From Candidatus Absconditabacterales bacterium (GTDB taxonomy: Bacteria > Patescibacteriota > Gracilibacteria > Absconditabacterales > Absconditicoccaceae), in NCBI GenBank assembly GCA_023228925.1, contig JALOAF010000029.1, positions 1 through 11,533 on the forward strand: a stretch of 11,533 nucleotides of DNA, in the 5' to 3' direction. A model generated the notes under the pieces. It was given only the letters and a program-made list of their open reading frames with translations, searched no databases and had not been told where the DNA came from. The translations under genes and the position numbers were made by a program. Numbering within the stretch: the first letter of the stretch is position 1; the number at the start of each line of letters is the position of its first letter. Shown one piece after another: positions 6,656 to 11,533 of the stretch.

Positions 6656-8317
6656 TTATATATCCACCGTTCTTCCACCTCTTTCTTTGTAAATACCTTT
6701 ATTTTCATCTTCAACAATTTCTTTTGAAATAGTATTATCGTCCAATGAATATTCTCTTCTATCCTCTTTAGCTGTTGCAGAAACAGCTCTAACATTAGCC
6801 CATTCTCTCAATCTCATAATATCTTCAGCCATAGTAATAGATAAAGGAACAATATTTTTAACAGCTTTCACAAAATCCTCTGCTTTTATGCTTCTTGATT
6901 CAGAAAAAGCCTCAAAAAGAGCATTTATAACAATCTGTTCAATCTCAGCACCAACAAAACCTTCAGTATGTTTTGCAAGAATATTTAAAAAATCTTTTGA
7001 AAGTTTAAAATTGCCAACAACATCTTTATTTTTCAATCTTTTAACAGCATGAAGTAAAAAAATATTCTCTCTTTCCTTTTCGGTCGGAATATCAACAAAA
7101 AAAATCTCATCAAATCTACCTTTTCTTAAAAACTCAGGAGGAAGAGAACTAATATTATTAGCAGTTGCAATTACAAAAACAGGTTTTTCTTTTTCCTGCA
7201 TCCATGTCAAAAAAGTACCAAATATCCTAGCAGTAACACCAGAATCACCACTTCCACCAGTACCGGAAAAACCTTTTTCAATCTCATCAATCCATAAAAT
7301 TGATGGCGAAACAGCTTCTGCTGTACTTAGAGCTTTTCTCATATTTTCTTCACTAGAACCAACAATTCCCTGAAAAATTTTACCCATATCAAGCCTTAAT
7401 AAAGGAAGCTGCCACATTGAACTAACAGCTTTTGCAATAAGACTTTTACCACAACCTGGAACACCTGTTATAAGCATACCTTTTGGATTAGGAAGACAAT
7501 ATTTAGCAGCATCATCCAACCATGAACGATTTCTCTTCTTTAACCATTTTTTTATATTTTCAAGACCACCAACATCTTCTATCCGAACATCCGAATTAAT
7601 AAATTCTAATATCCCAGTCTTTTTTATTATCTGTCTTTTTTCTTCAAAAATAATATCAACATCATTAATATCAAGTTTACCATCTTCAACCATAGCACGG
7701 GCAAATGAGTTTTCAGCTTCCTGAAGAGTAAGACCTTGTGCAGCTTTTACAAGCTTTTCTTTTACAAAAGAATCAACATTAATTGCAATTCTTCCAGACT
7801 CACGATTAGCTTCAATTATCTCGTCTAAAACTTTATAAATGTGTTTAAAATCAGGAAGAGGATAATCAAGAATACTTATTTCCTTTTGAAGTTCAACCGG
7901 AATAACTGTAATTGGACAAGTAATTATAATTGTTTTAGGAGAAATTCCCTGTCTTATAATCGGAGCAATATCTCTAAGCTTTCTAATAACATTAGCATCA
8001 CCCGGACGATTTGCCGAACCAAATAAAACATGAAGATCTCTCATTATAAATACAGAAGGTTCTTTATATTTTTCAATAAAACAAAGAGCTTTTACCGGAT
8101 CTTTAGTATCAGATGGAGCTTTTTTACTCTCATCATTATTAACAGAAATAAAACCATCAGTCCAGGTCCATACAAAAACATCTCTAACGGTTTTTATTTT
8201 AACAGAATCTTTCACAAGTGTACTAATACTTTGAAGAACTCTGTTTTCTTCATAAGTTGGTATATAAATAATTGAAAATCTAGCTTTAAGAAGATCGCAT
8301 AATTTTTTATCAAACAT
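6656..8317 (-). CDS. Ycf46-like AAA+ ATPase with GGRTVDI tail
   Basis: A 553-aa protein from the ATG at 8317; an upstream in-frame ATG at 8329 (557 aa) lacks a ribosome site, whereas GGTGGA precedes 8317 by 4 nt. Numbering here follows the longer form. Residues ~1-240 match the Ycf46 N-terminal region: I-Y-I-P-T-Y-E-E, V-W-T-W-T-D-G, and a Walker-B-like P-S-V-F-I-M-R-D-L but no P-loop, so a degenerate AAA domain. The active module has Walker A GVPGCGKS (289-296), Walker B I-L-W-I-D-E-I (344-350), sensor-1 A-T-A-N-N (388-392), arginine fingers in L-R-K-G-R-F-D-E (401-408), and the G-A-E-I sensor-2 region (460-463). It should hydrolyse ATP as a hexamer and remodel a partner protein. The tail G-G-R-T-V-D-I matches the tails of two cluster proteins. 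It heads the cluster and has its own extended -10 promoter. Confidence 0.9.
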   Translation of the reverse strand: MFDKKLCDLLKARFSIIYIPTYEENRVLQSISTLVKDSVKIKTVRDVFVWTWTDGFISVNNDESKKAPSDTKDPVKALCFIEKYKEPSVFIMRDLHVLFGSANRPGDANVIRKLRDIAPIIRQGISPKTIIITCPITVIPVELQKEISILDYPLPDFKHIYKVLDEIIEANRESGRIAINVDSFVKEKLVKAAQGLTLQEAENSFARAMVEDGKLDINDVDIIFEEKRQIIKKTGILEFINSDVRIEDVGGLENIKKWLKKRNRSWLDDAAKYCLPNPKGMLITGVPGCGKSLIAKAVSSMWQLPLLRLDMGKIFQGIVGSSEENMRKALSTAEAVSPSILWIDEIEKGFSGTGGSGDSGVTARIFGTFLTWMQEKEKPVFVIATANNISSLPPEFLRKGRFDEIFFVDIPTEKERENIFLLHAVKRLKNKDVVGNFKLSKDFLNILAKHTEGFVGAEIEQIVINALFEAFSESRSIKAEDFVKAVKNIVPLSITMAEDIMRLREWANVRAVSATAKEDRREYSLDDNTISKEIVEDENKGIYKERGGRTVDI

Positions 8318-8345
8318 AAATTCCACCATTAATAATTTTAATTAA

Positions 8346-8374
8346 ATTATATCATAAAATTAACAATTAATGAA
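8346..8374 (-). promoter_or_regulatory. Promoter of the AAA+ gene and probably the cluster
   Basis: The minus strand carries TATAAT (8346-8351) with an upstream TG, giving TGATATAAT, a full extended -10. A weak -35 (TTCATT, 8369-8374) lies 17 bp upstream. Transcription would start near 8339, giving a 22-nt leader to the ATG at 8317 and only about 10 nt to the ATG at 8329. That favours the downstream start. Confidence 0.6.
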
Positions 8375-8377
8375 GTT

Positions 8378-8398
8378 GGGGGGTTTAGGGGGTTTAGG
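8378..8398 (+). repeat. G-rich telomere-like string
   Basis: Six G, TTTA, five G, TTTA, GG. It stands out in AT-rich DNA and lies just upstream of the AAA+ promoter (roughly -39 to -60). The G-runs (6, 5, 2) could at best make a two-layer G-quadruplex. Confidence 0.6.
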
Positions 8399-8399
8399 T

Positions 8400-8464
8400 A
8401 AAAAAAAAGCAGATCCCGGCTCAGAATCATACCGGGATGACAATTTTTTATATAATCTGCTTTT
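8400..8464 (-). terminator. Nested palindrome, probable terminator of the nucleotidase gene
   Basis: The outer arms AAAAGCAGAT (8405-8414) and ATCTGCTTTT (8455-8464) are perfect 10-bp complements. Inside, ATCCCGG (8413-8419) pairs with CCGGGAT (8432-8438). On the minus strand the structure ends in nine T (8400-8408), as in an intrinsic terminator. On the plus strand the inner hairpin is followed by AATTTTTT, so it could also work in that direction. It is a copy of the dispersed repeat at 6421-6485. Confidence 0.6.
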
Positions 8465-8465
8465 A

Positions 8466-8580
8466 TATTGTTTTTGCCCTGTTATTATAAAGCTTTAATA
8501 TTGTTTTTGCCCTGTTATTATAAAGCTTTAATATTGTTTTTGCCCTGTTATTATAAAGCTTTCATACTGCTTTAGCACTG
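8466..8580. repeat. 33-bp tandem repeat, three copies plus a decayed fourth
   Basis: The unit starts TATTGTTTTTGCCCTG and includes the palindrome AAAGCTTT. Copies begin at 8466, 8499 and 8532, identical in those stretches. A fourth, TACTGCTTTAGCACTG at 8565, has 4 mismatches in 16. Each of the three units contains TATAAT on the minus strand. The array lies between the nucleotidase stop codon and the terminator. There are no unique spacers, so it is not a CRISPR. Confidence 0.85.
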
Positions 8581-8583
8581 CTT

Positions 8584-10071
8584 CTATTTAATCACTATCC
8601 TGCCATCTTTTTTGGGACTAATCTTTTGCATTTTTCTGATATATTCAGTAAGAATATCTTTCAATGGTTTTCCAGTAACATAGTTTTCAATCTCTTCACA
8701 TTCTTTAAAAAGATAACCATCTCCACCATTTTTCATATAATCATTTAGAGCAAATGTATATTCTTTATTTTCTTCTATAGCTTTGCCATTACTGGTAAAT
8801 AATTTAACTTTTTCATTTTCCAAATCATACTCAACTTTAATTCCAGCAACTTGTAAAAAAGCTCCTGATAATTTAGGAATTTTTAAAGCCTGTAAGGAAT
8901 TACCAAAATTCTCAATAAGTTTTTTGCCAGTTACTTTTATAACCATAGCATTGTTTTTAAACGGAAGTACTTTTTCAACATCCGCAGCACTTATAGCACC
9001 TTTATTTAACGAAGACCGAATTCCTCCTCCATTCATAACAGCAAAATCAGCTTTCGAAAGATATAATAAAGATTCACTTATAACATTCCCAATTGCAGTT
9101 TCACCCATTCTCACATCTTTTTTACCAGCAGGAAAAACATCTAAAGCTTCTCCAACAATCTGAGATGAAATAGCAATAACTTTTTGTTCTGCCACATCAA
9201 CTATATTTTTAATAACCTGATTTTCACCCCAGGATTTAAGAGGAATAGCAAGATCAGAATTATAATATTTCATAACAGTTTTATCATTAACTTTTTCATA
9301 ATAAGCTCTTAAAAAACCTAATCTTTCACCATAAGCACCAGCCTGATTCACAATTGTATTATTAAATACAGGAGGTACTTTAAGTAAAGTGTGAGTATGA
9401 CCACCAATAATAATATCAAGATTGGAAAATTCCTGCGCAATTTTAACATCTTCCTCAAATCCAATATGCGAAAGAAGAATGCTTACATCGTATTTATCAC
9501 GATTTTGAGAAAGAATCTTTCTAACTTCATTCTGAGGAAGTGATACAAAAACACCCGCTTCATCAAGACCTAAAGCAAATCTTTTAATCTCAGGAGTAGT
9601 AACTCCCATAATAAGGACTCTAAGATTATTAACTTCTTTAATAATGAAAGGCTGATAAACTCTCTTTCCTCTACTATAAACATTAGCACAAACAATTTTA
9701 TCTTCAAAAGGAGCAAGTATTTTTTTCATATTTTCATAACCATAATCAAATTCATGATTACCAGGGACAATTGCAGTAAATGGAATTTGTTTATATATTT
9801 CTACAACAGTTTCACCGGTATCAAAATTAGCATAAAGAAAACCAGATATAAAATCTCCGGCATCAAGAACAAGAGTATCAGGATACAAAGATGTAATATG
9901 TTCTATTTTTTTGGCAATTCTAGCGATTCCACCAATCTCAACTCCATCTTTATCTATTTTAGGAAGAATATGCCCATGAAAATCATTTGTATGCAATATT
10001 CTAACAAAATCACCAGAAAAACAAACAATACAAAAAACATAAACAATAATTAAAAAACTAAATTTTTTCAT
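8584..10071 (-). CDS. Secreted 5'-nucleotidase / 2',3'-cyclic phosphodiesterase family (UshA-like)
   Basis: A 495-aa protein; the ATG at 10071 follows GTGAGG by 6 nt, and a GTG at 10083 is in frame but less likely. Residues 1-19 are a signal peptide: K-K, a hydrophobic core, then C-F-S before G-D. The metallophosphoesterase domain follows: T-N-D-F-H-G-H (28-34), D-A-G-D (70-73), G-N-H-E (104-107), S-H-I-G (201-204) and G-G-H-T-H (223-227), which bind two metal ions. The C-terminal nucleotide-binding domain has N-G-G-G-I-R (347-352) and N-D-Y-M-x-x-G-G-D-G-Y (443-453), the adenine-stacking region. Length and order match UshA/CpdB family members, which remove phosphate from nucleotides outside the cytoplasm for salvage; exact substrate is not readable. 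It ends just before the 33-bp repeat and has its own extended -10 promoter. The recombinase transcript can also read into it. Confidence 0.93.
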   Translation of the reverse strand: MKKFSFLIIVYVFCIVCFSGDFVRILHTNDFHGHILPKIDKDGVEIGGIARIAKKIEHITSLYPDTLVLDAGDFISGFLYANFDTGETVVEIYKQIPFTAIVPGNHEFDYGYENMKKILAPFEDKIVCANVYSRGKRVYQPFIIKEVNNLRVLIMGVTTPEIKRFALGLDEAGVFVSLPQNEVRKILSQNRDKYDVSILLSHIGFEEDVKIAQEFSNLDIIIGGHTHTLLKVPPVFNNTIVNQAGAYGERLGFLRAYYEKVNDKTVMKYYNSDLAIPLKSWGENQVIKNIVDVAEQKVIAISSQIVGEALDVFPAGKKDVRMGETAIGNVISESLLYLSKADFAVMNGGGIRSSLNKGAISAADVEKVLPFKNNAMVIKVTGKKLIENFGNSLQALKIPKLSGAFLQVAGIKVEYDLENEKVKLFTSNGKAIEENKEYTFALNDYMKNGGDGYLFKECEEIENYVTGKPLKDILTEYIRKMQKISPKKDGRIVIK

Positions 10072-10110
10072 AAAAAACCTCACTTTTTTTTATACAAGCA
10101 TTTTTCAAAT

Positions 10111-10119
10111 ATAATACCA
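10111..10119 (-). promoter_or_regulatory. Extended -10 promoter for the nucleotidase gene
   Basis: The minus strand reads TGGTATTAT, a TG-n-TATTAT extended -10. No clear -35 is present. The predicted start near 10104 gives a leader of about 33 nt to the ATG at 10071. Confidence 0.4.
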
Positions 10120-10177
10120 TAAAATCCCAAAAAAGCATATATAAAGTTATAGTCAGCTGGATTTAAGCTTTTTTTAT

Positions 10178-10205
10178 TTTACTTTTACCTTTTTTATGCT
10201 ATAAT
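10178..10205 (+). promoter_or_regulatory. Plus-strand promoter pointing into the invertible segment
   Basis: TTTACT (10178-10183), 16 bp, then TATAAT (10200-10205) preceded by TGC, a perfect extended -10. Transcription would begin near 10212 and run through the left inverted repeat at 10249. In the present orientation this gives RNA antisense to the recombinase gene. No plus-strand gene follows for 1.1 kb, which makes the promoter puzzling unless the segment inverts. Confidence 0.5.
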
Positions 10206-10248
10206 ATATATAAGATAAACTGAAAACAACCATTAACAATAGCTTTTT

Positions 10249-10278
10249 TATGTCCGCAATGTATAAATTGTAGTCATA
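10249..10278. repeat. Left 30-bp inverted repeat (recombination site)
   Basis: Matches the reverse complement of 11351-11380 at 29 of 30 positions; the difference is the fifth base (T here, A in the other site's complement). It is itself nearly palindromic around the 6-bp centre GTATAA. It lies 7 nt beyond the recombinase stop codon with no terminator between. Confidence 0.85.
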
Positions 10279-10285
10279 AGTATAA

Positions 10286-11191
10286 TTAAATTAATTTATC
10301 TATATATTTTTCCGGAGCACATTTCATTCTATTAATATTGTGTGCATATATCAATGTAGTATTTATATTATTATGTCTTGCAAGAATTTGTGCTTCCTGA
10401 ATTGTAGCACCACCAAGAAGACATAAAGTAATTGCTGTATGCCTTAAACTATGAGCTGAATAATCTTTGCTTATAAGTCCTATTTGAGAAAGAGAATTTT
10501 TCACAATTCTTGATAAAGACCTTGTCGTCAACGGTTTTAAGTAATTTTTTCTCGAAAACGAAAAGAAAATCGCTCCATTATCATCAATTGGTATTTGTAA
10601 ACTATTGAGTTTCTTTTTGTATTCAACTATCATACTATAAGTTTTTTTAGTTAAAAAGACAAATTCATCCTTGCCTGATCTTCCTTTGCCATGAATATAA
10701 AGTATATGATAATCACCTGTTTTTTTTATATCTGAAAAATTTAATCTTTTTACTTCAATAGTTCTCAATCCAGTTCTTATCATAAGATTTATTATGGTAT
10801 AATCTCTCATTCCAATACTTGTATCTTTACATAATACAGAATTAAGTTTTTTTATCTGTTCAACTGACAATGTTTTTTTTCTGAATCCTTTTGCCTGTGA
10901 TTTAATTTTTATTTTTGAAGTAATATCATCACTATAACCTTCGTGATAACACCATGAAAAAAATTTTTTTAATATAACAATGTAATTTGTTATTGTATAA
11001 TCGGACAATTCTTTAATTTTTAAAAAATCAATATATTCAATTCCTAAACTTGGTTCAGGAATTTTAATATCATTCTTTTTAAAAAATTCCATGAATTGCT
11101 TTAAACTTCCCATATAAGTTTTTTTTGAATTATTTTTAACCGAGATATTATTGAGAAACTCCTCACAAAGATATTCAATATCTTTTTTCAT
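10286..11191 (-). CDS. Tyrosine recombinase (XerC/D-like), putative DNA invertase
   Basis: A 301-aa protein of normal length for a XerC/D-type recombinase. The N-terminal SAM-like core-binding domain is at ~1-95, with T-I-T-N-Y-I-V-I-L-K-K-F-F at 66-78. The catalytic domain holds the complete set: R143 (T-G-L-R), K169 (H-G-K-G), H247 and R250 (H-S-L-R), H273 (A-R-H) and Y282 (I-Y-A-H). So it should be active in cutting and rejoining DNA through a 3'-phosphotyrosine. It starts with ATG after an AAGGAGAG site. Enclosure by inverted 30-bp sites with a 6-bp centre suggests it inverts its own segment. The stop is 7 nt from the left site, so its transcript runs out of the segment toward the nucleotidase now, and would run toward cheW after inversion. 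It could instead be a relict integrase of a lost element. Confidence 0.92.
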   Translation of the reverse strand: MKKDIEYLCEEFLNNISVKNNSKKTYMGSLKQFMEFFKKNDIKIPEPSLGIEYIDFLKIKELSDYTITNYIVILKKFFSWCYHEGYSDDITSKIKIKSQAKGFRKKTLSVEQIKKLNSVLCKDTSIGMRDYTIINLMIRTGLRTIEVKRLNFSDIKKTGDYHILYIHGKGRSGKDEFVFLTKKTYSMIVEYKKKLNSLQIPIDDNGAIFFSFSRKNYLKPLTTRSLSRIVKNSLSQIGLISKDYSAHSLRHTAITLCLLGGATIQEAQILARHNNINTTLIYAHNINRMKCAPEKYIDKLI

Positions 11192-11249
11192 ATACTCTCC
11201 TTATTCCTACAACTAACCAAACATTTTCAGTAAACTTCAATTTGTAATT

Positions 11250-11318
11250 AAACCTAAAATACGATTAATCTAAATTAATATTTGGTTCATATTACAATCT
11301 TTTAGGTTTTATTTCCAA
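11250..11318 (-). promoter_or_regulatory. Candidate recombinase promoter with 10-bp inverted repeat
   Basis: AAACCTAAAA (11250-11259) and TTTTAGGTTT (11300-11309) are perfect complements 40 bp apart. On the minus strand a weak promoter, TTGGAA (11313-11318), 18 bp, TAATAT (11289-11294), places the second arm inside the -35/-10 spacer, as an operator would. Both promoter boxes match consensus at 4 of 6. The paired arms may bind a repressor, possibly the recombinase itself. Confidence 0.35.
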
Positions 11319-11338
11319 TTTCATCTCAAACAAGTCCT

Positions 11339-11344
11339 TATAAA
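11339..11344 (+). promoter_or_regulatory. Weak candidate -10 facing cheW
   Basis: TATAAA, 5 of 6 to consensus, just inside the right inverted repeat, with no recognisable -35. If used, transcription would begin near the first base of the right repeat, so the near-palindrome would lie in the cheW leader. I regard cheW expression in this orientation as doubtful. Confidence 0.2.
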
Positions 11345-11350
11345 CCTTTT

Positions 11351-11380
11351 TATGACTACAATTTATACATTGCGGTCATA
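11351..11380. repeat. Right 30-bp inverted repeat (recombination site)
   Basis: Partner of 10249-10278. Within the site, TATGAC pairs with GTCATA at the ends and CAAT with ATTG inside, flanking the 6-bp centre TTATAC: 12 of 15 positions are symmetric. Two 12-bp arms round a 6-bp centre is the plan of Xer/dif-type sites. The right end lies 13 nt from the ribosome site of cheW. Confidence 0.85.
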
Positions 11381-11404
11381 CAATAAAAATAAAAAGGAGG
11401 CAAA

Positions 11405-11533
11405 ATGGGTCTCAATAAGTTCCTAACATTTTCACTTGATGGGGAAATTTACGGACTGCCAATTCTCAGAGTACAAGAAATAATCGGGATGATGACAGTT
11501 ACAAAATTTCCAAATTCTTCAGATTACATTAGA
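11405..11533 (+). CDS. cheW: CheW chemotaxis adaptor (partial, N terminus)
   Basis: The first 43 codons are in the window; the rest lies beyond the edge. F-L-T-F-S-L-D-G-E-I-Y-G-L-P-I, then V-Q-E-I-I-G, then T-K-F-P is the canonical CheW start: strand, Y-G-[IL]-x-I-x-x-V-x-E-I and the P before the next strand. CheW joins chemoreceptors to the CheA kinase under the inner membrane. The ATG has a strong AAGGAGG site (11394-11400). Codon use here is less extremely A/T-ending than in its neighbours. It is the only plus-strand gene and starts 24 nt after the right inverted repeat, so its promoter must lie in or beyond the repeat, probably on the invertible segment or left of it. A CheW domain at the start of a longer protein is possible. 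Confidence 0.85.
   Translation, partial: MGLNKFLTFSLDGEIYGLPILRVQEIIGMMTVTKFPNSSDYIR

Larger units (their letters stand above)
10249..11380. mobile_element. Putative invertible segment encoding its own recombinase
   Basis: A tyrosine recombinase gene fills most of a 1,132-bp segment bounded by the 30-bp inverted repeats. Inverted crossover sites give inversion, not excision, when recombined. The flanking genes, nucleotidase on the left and cheW on the right, both read outward, which is the arrangement of invertible promoter switches. After inversion the recombinase would be on the plus strand immediately upstream of cheW. This is inferred from layout; inversion itself cannot be seen in one sequence. 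Confidence 0.7.

Noticed and set aside
6613..6795. 60-aa minus-strand open frame
   Set aside because: It overlaps the end of the AAA+ gene in another frame and its sequence is low in information; the AAA+ frame explains the DNA.
7841..8275. Two plus-strand open frames of 61 and 81 aa
   Set aside because: Both are antisense to the well-supported AAA+ gene and are rich in Asn, Arg and Ser, as expected of reverse-complement translation.
3209..8317. True glycyl-radical site in the shared C-terminal tails
   Set aside because: The residue at the radical glycine position is Asp, and the proteins lack a glycyl-radical enzyme barrel; only a resemblance to the recognition loop is claimed.
8466..8580. 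CRISPR array
   Set aside because: The 33-bp units are directly adjacent with no unique spacers, there are only about 3.5 copies, and no cas gene is present.
8783..10053. Plus-strand open frames of 126 and 99 aa
   Set aside because: They are antisense to the nucleotidase, whose catalytic motifs are complete, and show no domain of their own.
10286..11191. Insertion sequence with terminal inverted repeats
   Set aside because: The enzyme is a tyrosine recombinase, not a DDE transposase, and I saw no target-site duplication outside the 30-bp repeats.
10249..11380. Integrative element bounded by attL and attR
   Set aside because: The boundary repeats are inverted, not direct, and the segment holds only the recombinase gene, so inversion fits better than integration or excision.

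Overview
The window is very AT-rich DNA (dense poly-A/T tracts, A/T-ending codons, intergenic -10 boxes, TTG and GTG as well as ATG starts, TGA used as a stop, TGG for Trp). It looks like a motile, probably anaerobic bacterium: the right edge enters a chemotaxis gene (cheW), one gene is a NrdG-type radical SAM enzyme, and another is a secreted UshA-type nucleotidase. I cannot assign a phylum. All complete genes are on the minus strand; only the partial cheW is on the plus strand.

Region 1 (1-2369): a large partial gene for a STAND-like P-loop NTPase with C-terminal TPR-like helices, running off the left edge, then a 100-aa STAS-domain protein with its own promoter and a putative terminator.

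Region 2 (2370-8374) is the main system. Transcription starts upstream of a Ycf46-like AAA+ ATPase, crosses a 302-bp repeat-filled spacer, then enters a tight array: DUF1257-like protein, PH-like/GYF/helix-hairpin-helix protein, a second DUF1257-like protein, a second PH-like/helix-hairpin-helix protein, a DUF2997 small protein, and a NrdG-like radical SAM enzyme. Spacings in the array are 12, 9, 1 and 33 nt, then a 4-nt overlap. Two of the genes look like a duplicated two-gene module. Three proteins (AAA+ and both PH/HhH proteins) end in the same short tail, G-[GR]-R-[ITV]-V-D-[YI] at the free C terminus, encoded with different synonymous codons. No glycyl-radical enzyme is present for the activase, so the tails are candidate targets for the radical SAM enzyme or for AAA+ recognition. 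Function of the system is unknown; this is an inference from content and order.

Region 3 (8375-10250): a G-rich telomere-like string, a nested palindrome that can act as terminator, a 33-bp tandem repeat, and a secreted 5'-nucleotidase/cyclic phosphodiesterase family protein.

Region 4 (10249-11533): a tyrosine recombinase gene enclosed by 30-bp inverted repeats (29/30 identical). Each repeat is itself nearly palindromic, like a Xer/dif-type crossover site with a 6-bp centre. This is an apparent self-inverting 1.13-kb segment. The flanking genes (nucleotidase on the left, cheW on the right) both point away from it, and a good promoter outside the left repeat points into it. In the present orientation that promoter reads the recombinase antisense; after inversion it would read recombinase then cheW in sense. 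The simplest model is a phase-variation switch acting on chemotaxis (cheW) and perhaps the nucleotidase.
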